31,733 nucleotides of DNA from UBA7803 sp041686955 (GCA_041686955.1 JAWLCV010000049.1:1-31733); one strand, 5' to 3'; counted from the stretch's first letter, positions 16,514 to 25,214 are shown. Notes: generated by a model from the sequence alone, not told the origin. Program-made: numbers and translations.

Positions 16514-17512
16514 GTGAAGCGCTGGCGCAAAACCCTGCTGTTGAGCCTGACCTTGGCCGGCGGTGCCATGGGCGCCGCCGCGTGGTTCGCGCTGCATTGG
16601 AACGAGGCCCCGCTGGGCGGCGCCGAGGAGACCGTGGTGACGCTGCAGCGGGGGGAGGCGTTCAGCCGTTTCGCTCAGCGTCTTCACGGGCTCGGCATCA
16701 TCGAGCACCCTCGACTCTGGAGCGCCATGGCGCGGCTGTCCGGGCAGGCCACCCGCGTGCAGGCCGGCGAGTACCGGATCACCGCGGAGGACAGCCCCGC
16801 CAGCGTGCTCGAGCGCCTGGTCGCGGGGCAGGTGGTGAGCTACGACGTCAAGATCCTGGAAGGCTGGACCGTCATGCAGGCGCTGGCCATGCTGTGGAGC
16901 CATCCGCAGCTCGAGCGCGAGCTGCACGGCGTCACCGTGCACACCCTGCTCGGGCAGCTCGGCCTGCCGGAGGGGCACGCCGAAGGCCTTTTCTTCCCGG
17001 ACACGTACCACTTCGTGCGAGGCGACAGCGACGCCGACGTGCTGCGCCGGGCCTACGGCCGCATGTCGGAGGTGCTGAAGAGCGCCTGGGAGGAGCGGGA
17101 TGCCGGCCTGCCGTACGACTCGCCTTACGAGACGCTCATCGCCGCGTCGCTGATCGAAAAGGAGACCGGGCGCGACGAGGACCGGCCCTTGATCAGCCAG
17201 GTGTTCGCGCTGCGGCTGCAGCAGGGCATGCGGCTGCAGACGGATCCCAGCGTGATCTACGGCATCGGCCAGGCCTTCGACGGCAATCTGCGGCGCCGCG
17301 ACTTGCGGGGCGACACGCCCTACAACACCTACCTGCACCGCGGCTTGCCGCCCACGCCCATCGCCCTGCCGGGCGCCGGTTCCATCCACGCCGCCCTGCA
17401 TCCCGCGGAAGGCGACTACCTGTACTTCGTCAGCCGCGGTGACGGCAGCAGCCAGTTCTCGGTGAGCCTGGACGAGCACGAGCAGGCCGTGCGCCGGTAC
17501 CAGCTGCAATGA
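16514..17512 (+). CDS. mltG: Endolytic peptidoglycan transglycosylase MltG
   Basis: MltG (YceG) cleaves nascent glycan strands and is proposed to terminate glycan polymerisation at the inner membrane. The product starts MKRWRKTLLLSLTLAGG with GTG 16514 (332 residues) and has one N-terminal membrane helix at about residues 6-24. A LysM-like region is followed by the catalytic glutamate E215 in AASLIEKETG. LQTDPSVIYG and TPYNTYLHRGLPPTPIALPG are family hallmarks. GTG 16496 would add six residues; neither start has a clear ribosome site. The tmk gene follows after 28 bases, as in many gammaproteobacteria. Confidence 0.92.
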   Translation: MKRWRKTLLLSLTLAGGAMGAAAWFALHWNEAPLGGAEETVVTLQRGEAFSRFAQRLHGLGIIEHPRLWSAMARLSGQATRVQAGEYRITAEDSPASVLERLVAGQVVSYDVKILEGWTVMQALAMLWSHPQLERELHGVTVHTLLGQLGLPEGHAEGLFFPDTYHFVRGDSDADVLRRAYGRMSEVLKSAWEERDAGLPYDSPYETLIAASLIEKETGRDEDRPLISQVFALRLQQGMRLQTDPSVIYGIGQAFDGNLRRRDLRGDTPYNTYLHRGLPPTPIALPGAGSIHAALHPAEGDYLYFVSRGDGSSQFSVSLDEHEQAVRRYQLQ

Positions 17513-17540
17513 GCGTGTCGAGCAGCGGGGGGGCAGCATC

Positions 17541-18173
17541 ATGAGCGACCGGGGCCGGTTCATCACCCTGGAAGGGGGCGAGGGCGTGGGCAAGTCCACC
17601 AACCTCGCCTTCGTGGCGGAGCGTCTCGAGGCGGCCGGAGTGCGGGTCGTCACCACCCGGGAGCCGGGGGGGACTCCGCTGGCGGAAGCCATCCGTACGC
17701 TGCTGCTCGAGGTATCCGAGGAGCCCATGGCGGAGCTCACCGAGCTGCTGCTGGTGTTCGCGGCCCGGGCCCAGCACCTGGCCCGGGTCATCGAGCCGGC
17801 CCTGGCGCAGGGCACCTGGGTGGTCTGCGACCGCTTCACCGACGCCACGTATGCGTACCAGGGCGGCGGCCGGGGCCTCGATCCCGCGGTGATCGCCGAG
17901 CTAGAGGCCCTGGTGCAGCGGGGCCTGGAACCGGATCTGACGCTCTATCTCGATCTGCCGCTGGAGGCGGCGGAACGGCGTCTCGGGGACCGGGAGCGGG
18001 ATCGCTTCGAGCGCGAGCAGCGGGCCTTCTTCCAGCGCGTTCGGGAGGCCTACCTGGCCCGGGCTTCCGCTTGCTCGCGGTTCCGGGTCATCGACGCCGA
18101 CGCCTCCATCCCCGAGGTGCAGCGCCGGCTCGCCCGGGTGCTCGACGCCTTCGTGGCGGAATCGAAACCGTGA
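17541..18173 (+). CDS. tmk: Thymidylate kinase
   Basis: Tmk phosphorylates dTMP to dTDP for DNA synthesis. The 210-residue protein has the P-loop LEGGEGVGKST at the N-terminus, TREPGGTPLAE, the DRF motif in VCDRFTDATYAYQGGGRGL and a LID-type segment DRERDRFEREQ. ATG 17541 follows a G-rich tract that can serve as ribosome site. The stop overlaps the holB GTG start (GTGA). Confidence 0.96.
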   Translation: MSDRGRFITLEGGEGVGKSTNLAFVAERLEAAGVRVVTTREPGGTPLAEAIRTLLLEVSEEPMAELTELLLVFAARAQHLARVIEPALAQGTWVVCDRFTDATYAYQGGGRGLDPAVIAELEALVQRGLEPDLTLYLDLPLEAAERRLGDRERDRFEREQRAFFQRVREAYLARASACSRFRVIDADASIPEVQRRLARVLDAFVAESKP

Positions 18174-19099
18174 GCCCGCTGCCCTGGCAGACCTCCCTGG
18201 CGGAGCAGGTGCGTCAGCGCCTGGCGGGTGGGGGGATGCCCCACGCCGTCCTGGTGTCGGGGCCTCCGGGCTGGGGCGACGAAGCCTTCGCCAACTGGCT
18301 CGCGCTCCTTCTGCTGGGCGAAGACCGGGACCTGGACGCGTCGACCATTGCCCACCCGGATCTACGCTGGATCCGCCCCGACGGCGCGGTGATCAAGGTG
18401 GACGCGGTGCGCGAGCTCGCCGAGTTCGCCCACGGCACCCCACAGGCGGGTCCGCGTAAGGTGGCGGTGCTGGCCGAGGCCCATTGCCTGAACAGGAACG
18501 CCGCCAACGCCCTGCTCAAGACCCTGGAAGAACCGCCCCCGGGTACCCACCTGGTGCTGGCGAGCTGCCATCCGGGCCGGTTGCTGCCGACGGTGCGGAG
18601 TCGTTGTCAGTCGCTGGTGATCCGTCCGGATCCGGCCTCGGCCCGTGCCTGGCTCGAGGCGCGGCTGGCGGCGCGCGGCGGCGCCGACGACCTGGAGCGC
18701 CGGCTATTCGAGCACGGCGGCGCCCCGGTGGCGGTGATGGACGCGGTGGAAGCGGGGGAGCGGCCCCTGGAAGATCTGCTGCGCCGGGCCCTGGAGGACC
18801 CGGGCGCCACCGGAGTGGCGAAGGCGCTGCTGGAAGGCGACCTGACGGACGCCCTGGCCCGCTGGTACCGTTACCTGCTGGCGCTGGCGGCCGGCACGTG
18901 GAGCCTCGAGCGGCTGGGGCCCGTGCCGCCCAGGGCCGTGATGGCCTTCGCCGACGAGCTGGTATGGGTGCGCCGCCAGCTCGTGTCCTCGAACAGCGCC
19001 AACGCGCGGCTGCTGGCGGAGCGCCTGGTGGATCGCTGGCGCCGCCTGGCCGGGCGCCACGGAGTGAACTCCGTCACCGCCCGGCGCAAGGCTCTGTGA
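18170..19099 (+). CDS. holB: DNA polymerase III delta' subunit (zinc module missing)
   Basis: HolB is the rigid stator of the clamp loader that places the beta clamp on DNA. The GTG start at 18170 overlaps tmk. The 309-residue product aligns by MPHAVLVSGPPGWGDEA (a degenerate P-loop, as normal for delta', which does not hydrolyse ATP), VDAVRELAEF, AANALLKTLEEPPPGTHLVLAS and the sensor SRC motif. Where E. coli has a zinc-binding insertion with four cysteines (C50, C59, C62, C65), this protein runs LLLLGEDRDLDASTIAHPDL with no cysteine and is about a dozen residues shorter. tmk-holB-pilZ order supports the assignment. Confidence 0.92.
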   Translation: MSPLPWQTSLAEQVRQRLAGGGMPHAVLVSGPPGWGDEAFANWLALLLLGEDRDLDASTIAHPDLRWIRPDGAVIKVDAVRELAEFAHGTPQAGPRKVAVLAEAHCLNRNAANALLKTLEEPPPGTHLVLASCHPGRLLPTVRSRCQSLVIRPDPASARAWLEARLAARGGADDLERRLFEHGGAPVAVMDAVEAGERPLEDLLRRALEDPGATGVAKALLEGDLTDALARWYRYLLALAAGTWSLERLGPVPPRAVMAFADELVWVRRQLVSSNSANARLLAERLVDRWRRLAGRHGVNSVTARRKAL

Positions 19100-19119
19100 C
19101 CCTCGTCTCAGGGGGCGCG

Positions 19120-19148
19120 TTGACAGCCCCGGGGCACCTGCGCAAGAT
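19120..19148 (+). promoter_or_regulatory. Possible sigma70 promoter of pilZ
   Basis: A perfect -35 TTGACA (19120-19125) is followed after 17 bases by CAAGAT (19143-19148), a weak -10 (3 of 6). It lies in the 76-base gap after holB, pointing at pilZ-tatD. Confidence 0.45.
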
Positions 19149-19175
19149 GGCGGCTCGGAACAGGGACTCGACGCC

Positions 19176-19526
19176 ATGAACGGCAAACGCGGTGCCCGCA
19201 ACGGCATCCTCTCGCTGGCCATCAAGGACAAGGCCGTGCTGTACGCGGCCTACATGCCGTTCGTTCGAAACGGCGGCCTGTTCATCCCCACCAAGAAGGA
19301 ATACGAGCTCGGCGACGAGGTGTTCATGCTCCTGAACCTCATGGACGAGGCGGAGAAGATTCCGGTGGCCGGCAAGGTGGTCTGGGTCACGCCGAAGGGC
19401 GCCCAGAGCGCCCGCGCCGCGGGCATCGGCGTCCAGTTCAACGACCAGGACGACGTGGCCCGAAGCAAGATCGAGACCTACCTGGCGGGCGCGCTGCAGT
19501 CGGACCGCCACACCCATACCATGTGA
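19176..19526 (+). CDS. pilZ: PilZ-domain protein (type IV pilus PilZ type)
   Basis: A 116-residue single-domain PilZ protein. The sequence YAAYMPFVRNGGLFIPTKKEYELGDEVFMLL and the ending AAGIGVQFND resemble Pseudomonas and Xanthomonas PilZ, the founding member needed for type IV pilus assembly and encoded after holB. This type lacks the RxxxR c-di-GMP-binding motif in its N-terminus, and none is seen here, so it probably acts by protein contact (known partners are PilB and FimX in Xanthomonas) rather than by binding the nucleotide. tatD follows after 19 bases. Confidence 0.9.
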   Translation: MNGKRGARNGILSLAIKDKAVLYAAYMPFVRNGGLFIPTKKEYELGDEVFMLLNLMDEAEKIPVAGKVVWVTPKGAQSARAAGIGVQFNDQDDVARSKIETYLAGALQSDRHTHTM

Positions 19527-19545
19527 GCCGGCGATTCCCCCGACG

Positions 19546-20313
19546 TTGTTGGTCGATTCCCACTGTCATCTGAACTATCTGGAGGCCCCGGAGGCGCGCC
19601 TGCAGACGGCCCGCGAGCGGGGCGTGCAGGGATTCCTCTGCATCGGCGTCGACCGCGCGGGCATCGACGAGGTGATCGCACTGGCCGAGGCGCACCCGGA
19701 CGTCTGGGCGTCGGTGGGTCAGCACCCGGACGCAGCCGCCCAGGACCCGGGATGGATCGAGCAACGCCTGGTCCATCCCAGGGTGGTCGCCGTGGGAGAG
19801 ACCGGCCTCGATTACTTCCATGAGGCGGAGCCGGGCGCCCGGCGCCTGCAGCAGGAGAGCTTCGACTACCAGCTCGCGCTGGCGGGCCGCCACGACCTGC
19901 CCGTGGTGATTCATACCCGCGCGGCGGAAGCGGACACGCTGGCCCGGCTGCGTGCCCATCCGGGGGTCACCGGAGTGTTGCACTGCTTCACCGAATCCTG
20001 GGAGCTCGCGGCCGCCGCCCTGGATCTCGGCTACTACGTCTCCATTTCCGGCATCGTCACGTTCAGGAACGGCGAGAACGTTCGCGCGGTGGCCCGGCAG
20101 GTGCCCGCCGATCGTCTGCTGGTGGAAACCGACAGCCCGTGGCTCGCCCCCGTTCCCCATCGCGGCGGGCCCAACGAGCCGGCCTACGTGACGGATACGG
20201 CGAGCTTTCTCGCACAGCTGCGCGGCGAGAGCCCGGAAGATCTGGCGCGGACCACCAGCGCCAACTTCTTCAGGCTGTTCCGGCGCGCAGTGCCTCAGAA
20301 CTCCTCTTCGTAG
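19546..20313 (+). CDS. tatD: TatD-family metal-dependent hydrolase/nuclease
   Basis: A 255-residue TIM-barrel hydrolase. Metal ligands are visible: DSHCHLNYL (HxH), GETGLDYF (glutamate), VVIHTRAAEADTL (histidine), LHCFTES (histidine) and ETDSPWLAP (aspartate). TatD proteins are Mg-dependent 3'-5' exonucleases linked to DNA repair; this copy after pilZ corresponds to the YcfH type of E. coli. No ATG is present; the start is TTG 19546 or TTG 19549, immediately before VDSH. The 3' end overlaps the convergent acetyltransferase by 19 bases. Confidence 0.9.
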   Translation: MLVDSHCHLNYLEAPEARLQTARERGVQGFLCIGVDRAGIDEVIALAEAHPDVWASVGQHPDAAAQDPGWIEQRLVHPRVVAVGETGLDYFHEAEPGARRLQQESFDYQLALAGRHDLPVVIHTRAAEADTLARLRAHPGVTGVLHCFTESWELAAAALDLGYYVSISGIVTFRNGENVRAVARQVPADRLLVETDSPWLAPVPHRGGPNEPAYVTDTASFLAQLRGESPEDLARTTSANFFRLFRRAVPQNSSS

Positions 20314-20771
20314 AGGCGGTAGTGGGTCTCGGTCATGCCCATGGCCCGGTAGGTGGCCATGGCACCCGTGTTCTCCCGTTCCACGTACAGCCGTAGCCCG
20401 CAGGCTTGTTCGTCCTGGCGTGCCCGCGCGCGCACGTCTTCGTGCAGCGCCCGATAGACACCGCGGCGCCGCTGTGCCGGGACCACGTACACGCTCTGAA
20501 TCCACCAGAAGCGGCCGTTGCGCCAGTCGCTCCACTCGAAGGTGACCATGAGGCTGCCGGCCACCTCGCCATCGCGCTCGGCCACCAGATAGAAACCCTC
20601 CTCCGGGTGGGCCAGCAGGTACGCCACGCCGTCGCGCAGGGTAGGCACGTCCAGGCCCTTGTCTTCGCTCTCCTGGGCCATGGCGCGGTTGAACTCCACC
20701 AGCAGCTCCAGGTCTTCTGGGGTGGCGAGCCTGACGGCGAGGCCCGTTGAGGTGTCCGTGGCATTGCTCAT
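20295..20771 (-). CDS. GNAT-family N-acetyltransferase
   Basis: A 158-residue GNAT protein. The acetyl-CoA-binding motif A is VYVVPAQRRRGVYRALHEDV, preceded by VAGSLMVTFEWSDWRNGRFWWIQS, and motif B is LRLYVERENTGAMATYRAMGM. The substrate cannot be told from sequence. The ATG overlaps the stop of the DPP-IV-like gene (ATGA), so the two are probably co-translated. Confidence 0.88.
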   Translation of the reverse strand: MSNATDTSTGLAVRLATPEDLELLVEFNRAMAQESEDKGLDVPTLRDGVAYLLAHPEEGFYLVAERDGEVAGSLMVTFEWSDWRNGRFWWIQSVYVVPAQRRRGVYRALHEDVRARARQDEQACGLRLYVERENTGAMATYRAMGMTETHYRLYEEEF

Positions 20772-22933
20772 AGATGTCGTCCGAAGAAGTCCAGCAGCAG
20801 ATTGAATCGGTGAATGGAGACGTCACGCTCCTGCAGCGCGTGCTTGGCGCCCGGGTAGGTCATCATCTCGAACGGCAGCATTCGTGACTGCAGGGCGCGA
20901 AACAGCCGGGTGCTGTGGGTGAACAGCACGTTGTCGTCCGCCATGCCGTGGACGATCAGCAGCCGGCCGGCCAGCCCGTCGAGGTGCGAGAGCACCGAGC
21001 TCGCGCGGTAACCCTCCGGGTTCTCCTGGGGCATGCCCAGGTAACGTTCCGTATAGTGGGTGTCGTACAGCTCCCACTCGCTGACCGGCGCCACCGCCAC
21101 CCCGGCCTTGAACACCTCGGGCGCCTGCATCAGGCACATGAGGGTCATGTACCCGCCGTAGCTGTGGCCGAACACGCCGATGCGCCGGGGATTCACCCAG
21201 GAAAGACCGGCGAGTAAACGCGTCCCCGCCACCTGATCGCGCACCTCGGCGTGACCGAGGCACCCGTGCATGGGAGCCTCGAAGCGGCGCTCCCGGTTGC
21301 CGGAGCCGCGGTTGTCCAGCTCGAGAACGCCGTAGCCGTGCTGGCAGAAGAGCTGCAGCAGGAGCGGCGCCCACTCGTTGCGGACCCGTTGCACCCCGGG
21401 CCCCCCGTAGACGTGGACGATCACCGGAAAGCCGCCTTCGGGCACGGTGCCGGCCGGACGGGTGAGGCGATAGTGCAGTTGCTGGCCGTCCTCGGCGGCC
21501 AGGGTGCCGAGCTCCGGGGTGACGTGGGCTTTGACGAACGGGGAATACGGATGCGCCGGCTCGAGACGTTCCTCCCACAGGACGTGCGGCTCGGCCGTAT
21601 GCGTGGCCCCCGGCGTCAGCGTCAGCAGGTCCAGCCGTGCCGGCACGGTCAGGCTCCCGAAGCGGTCCAGCACCCGCAGGCCGTCCCGGTCCACCACCGG
21701 CTCGTGCCAGCCCGGATCCCGGGTGAGCCGCCGCGGCGCGGCGCTGCCGTCGAGCAGCACCTCGTACAGGTGCTGCTCCGTCGGTGTCTCGAACCAGCCG
21801 GTCACCAGGGCGCGTTGCCCGTCGGCCCAGAGCACGCCGTTCACCCGGCCTTCGCCGGCGGTCAGGGCACGTGCTTCGCCCTCCTCGTAGAGGTACAGGT
21901 GACTGCAGCCGGTGCGCTCCGATGTCCACAGAAACTGCGGCGGTCCGTCGCCGGCGCTGGCGTCCAGCGGGCGCAGGTTGTCGTGCAGGTTGATCCAGGT
22001 GGGCGAGGTCTCGGTGAGTAGCCGCTCGCCGTCGCCGGTCTCGGGATCGAAGGCGAAGAGATCCAGAACCTGCTGGTTCCGGCTCTGGCGCTGGACCGCC
22101 AGACGGCCGCCGAGCCAGCCCACCCGGGCCAGGTAGTCGTCCTGCTCGACGCGATACGGAATCTCCCGGACTTCCCGGCTCGCCACCCGCATCACGAGGA
22201 GGCGCACGTCGGCGTTGACCGCCCCCGCGTAGGGGTAACGCTGGGGCACCACGGTGATGGCGTCGGCCTGGATCTCGTAGCGCAGCGACTCCGCCACCGG
22301 GCTTTCGTCCACCCGGGTGTAGGCGAGCCACTGGCCGTCCGGCGACCACCAGTACCCCTCGAACCGGTGCATTTCTTCCTGGGCGATGAAGTCCGCGCTG
22401 CCGTTGCTCACCGGCCCGCCGCCGTCGCTGGTGAGCGGCAGCTCCTCGTCGCGGGTCAGGTCGTAGCGGTAGAGATTGCCGCCGCGGACGTAGGTCACGC
22501 TCGCGCCGTCCGGCGAGAAGCGCATGTCCGTCTGCCGGGTTCCCGGCGGCGTGATGCGGCGCAGCTCACCCGTCTCCAGCGTCAGCAGCACCGCCGCGCC
22601 CTCTACGGGAAGCAGGAGGCGGCTGCCGTCGGGGCTGAACAGGTAGCGGGTGATGCCGCCGGCGAACTGGCGCCGCCGCTCCCGCTCCGCTTTCTCCTCC
22701 GCCGTGGCCTCGGCGACTTCCCCCAGGGCCGCCAGCACCGCATCGCCGGTGATCCACGGCTCGTGCCGGGCGGTCTCGAGGTTCAGGCGCCAGAGATCCA
22801 GCCGTTCCCGGTCGTCCGGGGCTTGGCGCAGGTAGGCGACGTGGTTCCCGTCGGGCGCGAGCTGCGGGCTCTGGGGCAGGGCCCCGAACAGCGGCGGATC
22901 GCTGAACAGGCGTTCGACGGAGAGCTCAGCCAT
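20768..22933 (-). CDS. Dipeptidyl-peptidase IV-like serine peptidase (S9 family)
   Basis: The 721-residue protein has an N-terminal beta-propeller of repeated SPDG-type blades and a C-terminal alpha/beta hydrolase domain. The catalytic triad reads S591 in GHSYGGY, D666 in GMADDNV and H698 in AKHAL. FIAQEEMHRFEGYWWSPDG contains the paired glutamates that in DPP-IV bind the free N-terminus of substrates, indicating removal of Xaa-Pro dipeptides. No signal peptide is present, so a cytoplasmic enzyme is expected. It lies between PepQ (8-base overlap) and GNAT (4-base overlap) in one minus-strand operon, consistent with breakdown of proline-containing peptides. Confidence 0.9.
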   Translation of the reverse strand: MAELSVERLFSDPPLFGALPQSPQLAPDGNHVAYLRQAPDDRERLDLWRLNLETARHEPWITGDAVLAALGEVAEATAEEKAERERRRQFAGGITRYLFSPDGSRLLLPVEGAAVLLTLETGELRRITPPGTRQTDMRFSPDGASVTYVRGGNLYRYDLTRDEELPLTSDGGGPVSNGSADFIAQEEMHRFEGYWWSPDGQWLAYTRVDESPVAESLRYEIQADAITVVPQRYPYAGAVNADVRLLVMRVASREVREIPYRVEQDDYLARVGWLGGRLAVQRQSRNQQVLDLFAFDPETGDGERLLTETSPTWINLHDNLRPLDASAGDGPPQFLWTSERTGCSHLYLYEEGEARALTAGEGRVNGVLWADGQRALVTGWFETPTEQHLYEVLLDGSAAPRRLTRDPGWHEPVVDRDGLRVLDRFGSLTVPARLDLLTLTPGATHTAEPHVLWEERLEPAHPYSPFVKAHVTPELGTLAAEDGQQLHYRLTRPAGTVPEGGFPVIVHVYGGPGVQRVRNEWAPLLLQLFCQHGYGVLELDNRGSGNRERRFEAPMHGCLGHAEVRDQVAGTRLLAGLSWVNPRRIGVFGHSYGGYMTLMCLMQAPEVFKAGVAVAPVSEWELYDTHYTERYLGMPQENPEGYRASSVLSHLDGLAGRLLIVHGMADDNVLFTHSTRLFRALQSRMLPFEMMTYPGAKHALQERDVSIHRFNLLLDFFGRHL

Positions 22934-24254
22934 GCCGGGCGAACGCTTCCCGGGTGAGGTTGCGGGTACCGGACTCCGTCACCACCACGTTGTCCTCGAT
23001 CCGGATGCCGCCGAAGGGCTTGAGCGCCGCCACGGCCTCCCACGCCACCAGCTTGGCTGCCTCTTGCGCGGCCAGCTCGTCCTGCAGCATGGGAATGAAG
23101 TACAGCCCGGGCTCGATGGTGAACACCTGGTCCGGCTCCACCCGGCGGGTCAGCCGCAGCGCGGGGTAGCGCTCCGGCGGCGGCCGCAGGCCGCCTTCGG
23201 GATTGGCCTGGTGGCCCCCGACGTCGTGGGTCTGCAGGCCGATGAGGTGGCCGACCCCGTGCGGCAGGAACGCCCGGGTGATCCCGGTTTCCACTGCCGT
23301 CTCGGCGCTGGCCCGAACCAGCCCGTGCTCCGCGAGCAGCCGCCCCACCGCCAGGTGGGCCGCCTCGTGGATCTCCAGATAGTCCATGCCCGGGCGGATG
23401 GCGTCGATCAGAGCGAGCTGGGCCGCGTCCATGGCCGCGACCAACTCGGCGAAGGCCCGGGCGTCCGGGGTGTCGGCCGCGTAGGTGCGGGTGACGTCCG
23501 CCGCGTAACCCCGGGCGCTGGCGCCGGCGTCGATGAGAAAGCTCAGGGCCGGCTGGGCCGGCTCGCGGTCGTAGTGCTGGTAGTGAAGCACGCCGGCGTG
23601 CTGGTTCAGCGCCACGATGCTGGAGTAGGGCAGATCCGCCGCGGTCTGCCGCGATGCCGCCAGGTAGCGCATGTGGATGTCGAATTCGCTCGCGCCTTCG
23701 TGGAACGCGTCTCTGGCCGCGGCGTGTCCCGCCGCAGCGCGGTCGCTTGCTTCCACCATGCAGTTCACTTCGAAGGGGGTCTTGTAGGCCCGGTGATAGT
23801 GCAGGTGGTTGAGCAAGAGCGGCGGGTTGTGGTGGGCATCCCCCAGATTCCCCGGCTCCCGTTCACCGATGAACGCCAGCCGGTTGAACCGACCCATGGC
23901 CTCGCCGGCGGCGCTCTCCATCGCCTCGAGCTCGTGGTGCACCGTCACCTGGAAGTGGGCGTGCGCCCAGTCGGGAAGCTCGGGGGGCTGGTGCCAGTAG
24001 TCGCGCGGCTGGTGAAAGAACAGGCGCGGACGTTCGCCGGGCCGGATCAGCAGCATGGCGTGGGCGCAGTCGCCGTAGGGCAGCCATTGGGCGAAGTGGG
24101 GGTTGGGCCGGAAGGGCACCATGAGGTCGTCGAGAAAGTAGGCCATGGGCTCGCCGGCAGCCACCACGGCGGCGTCGAAGCCCGCGAACGACAAAGCCTC
24201 GGCCCAGCGTTCGCCTAAGGTCTCGAGGTGCTGACGGTAGAGCTCGGTGTTCAT
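22926..24254 (-). CDS. pepQ: Xaa-Pro dipeptidase (M24 family, PepQ type)
   Basis: PepQ hydrolyses Xaa-Pro dipeptides, the products expected from the neighbouring DPP-IV-like enzyme. From ATG 24254 the product has 442 residues, close to E. coli PepQ (443). The five ligands of the dinuclear metal site are seen in FLIDAGA, ADVTRTY, HGVGHLIGLQTHDVGG, FTIEPGLYF and GGIRIEDNVVV. The open frame continues far upstream of this ATG but the added sequence is antisense to the hydroxylase genes and is not protein-like. The ATG lies six bases after a -10-like TACACT, so the mRNA may be leaderless. Confidence 0.93.
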   Translation of the reverse strand: MNTELYRQHLETLGERWAEALSFAGFDAAVVAAGEPMAYFLDDLMVPFRPNPHFAQWLPYGDCAHAMLLIRPGERPRLFFHQPRDYWHQPPELPDWAHAHFQVTVHHELEAMESAAGEAMGRFNRLAFIGEREPGNLGDAHHNPPLLLNHLHYHRAYKTPFEVNCMVEASDRAAAGHAAARDAFHEGASEFDIHMRYLAASRQTAADLPYSSIVALNQHAGVLHYQHYDREPAQPALSFLIDAGASARGYAADVTRTYAADTPDARAFAELVAAMDAAQLALIDAIRPGMDYLEIHEAAHLAVGRLLAEHGLVRASAETAVETGITRAFLPHGVGHLIGLQTHDVGGHQANPEGGLRPPPERYPALRLTRRVEPDQVFTIEPGLYFIPMLQDELAAQEAAKLVAWEAVAALKPFGGIRIEDNVVVTESGTRNLTREAFARHG

Positions 24255-24260
24255 GGCGCA

Positions 24261-24266
24261 AGTGTA
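24261..24266 (-). promoter_or_regulatory. Possible -10 box for a leaderless pepQ transcript
   Basis: TACACT on the minus strand (24266-24261) is followed by TGCGCC and then the pepQ ATG, so a start seven bases past the -10 would be the A of ATG. No good -35 was found at standard spacing. The whole pepQ-hydroxylase divergent gap is only 69 bases. Confidence 0.35.
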
Positions 24267-24323
24267 CATGGGGGCGAAACTTCGTGTTAGATTGCTTCGC
24301 TCATTCACTATCCGGGAGGGTTC

Positions 24324-25214
24324 ATGGGAGCGTTTGCGTATGTTGCGCCCACCAGCGTGGACGAGGTGCTCACCGTGCTGTCCGAGCACGCGAATCTGGG
24401 CAAGCGCGCCCAGGTGCTCGCGGGCGGCACCGATCTGCTGGTGCAGATGCGCAGCATCGACCGCGAGGCCAGAACCATCATCGACATCAAGAAGCTGGCG
24501 GAGACCAACCGCCTGACCATCTCCGATGAGGCGGTGTTCATCGGTGCGGCCATCCCCAGCGCGGAACTCAACGAGAACGAAGCGCTGGTGAACCTTCTGC
24601 CCGGCTTGCTGGAGGCCGCGGACCTCATCGGCTCCACCCAGATCCAGGGCCGCGCCACCCTGGGCGGCAACCTGTGCAACGCCTCGCCCGCCGGCGACAC
24701 CATCCCGGCCATGATCGCCGTGGGCGCGGTCTGCCGGATCGCCGGCAGCGGCGGGATCCGGGAGCTGCCCGTGGAAGAGTTCTGCACCGGCGTGGGCACC
24801 AACACGCTCGCGCCCGACGAGTTCCTGCTCGGGCTCGAGATCAAGCGGCCGCCGCCGGGCAGCGGCAGCGCATACCTGCGCTTCACGCCCCGTACCGAAA
24901 TGGACATCGCCGTGGCCGGCTGTGGCGTGGCCGTGACCCTGGACGCCGGCGGCACCTGCACCGCCGCCCGGGTGGGTATCGGCGCCGTGGCGCCGCGTCC
25001 GTTGCTGGTGCCGGCAGCGGCGGAAGCGCTGATTGGAACGAAGCTGGACGATGCCGCCCTGGCTGCCGCCGGGGAGGCGTGCTCCGCCGCCGCATCGCCC
25101 ATCACGGACAAGCGCGGCACCGACGTTTATCGACGCAAGGTCGTGGGAGTGCTGTGCCGGCGGGCCGGCGCCATCGCGCGAGACCGGGCTCAGGCCCAGG
25201 CAATGAAGGATTAG
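24324..25214 (+). CDS. Molybdenum hydroxylase, FAD-binding subunit (CoxM/XdhB-like)
   Basis: The 296-residue protein has the two FAD-pyrophosphate motifs of the family, AGGTDLL near residue 34 and TLGGNLCNASPAGD near 113, followed by the CO-dehydrogenase flavoprotein C-terminal domain. It passes electrons from the Fe-S subunit to an acceptor. GGGAGGG lies just upstream of the ATG. It opens a FAD, 2Fe-2S, Mo subunit operon, the same order as coxMSL, but the active-site loop of the large subunit is not that of CO dehydrogenase, so no cox name is given. Confidence 0.92.
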   Translation: MGAFAYVAPTSVDEVLTVLSEHANLGKRAQVLAGGTDLLVQMRSIDREARTIIDIKKLAETNRLTISDEAVFIGAAIPSAELNENEALVNLLPGLLEAADLIGSTQIQGRATLGGNLCNASPAGDTIPAMIAVGAVCRIAGSGGIRELPVEEFCTGVGTNTLAPDEFLLGLEIKRPPPGSGSAYLRFTPRTEMDIAVAGCGVAVTLDAGGTCTAARVGIGAVAPRPLLVPAAAEALIGTKLDDAALAAAGEACSAAASPITDKRGTDVYRRKVVGVLCRRAGAIARDRAQAQAMKD

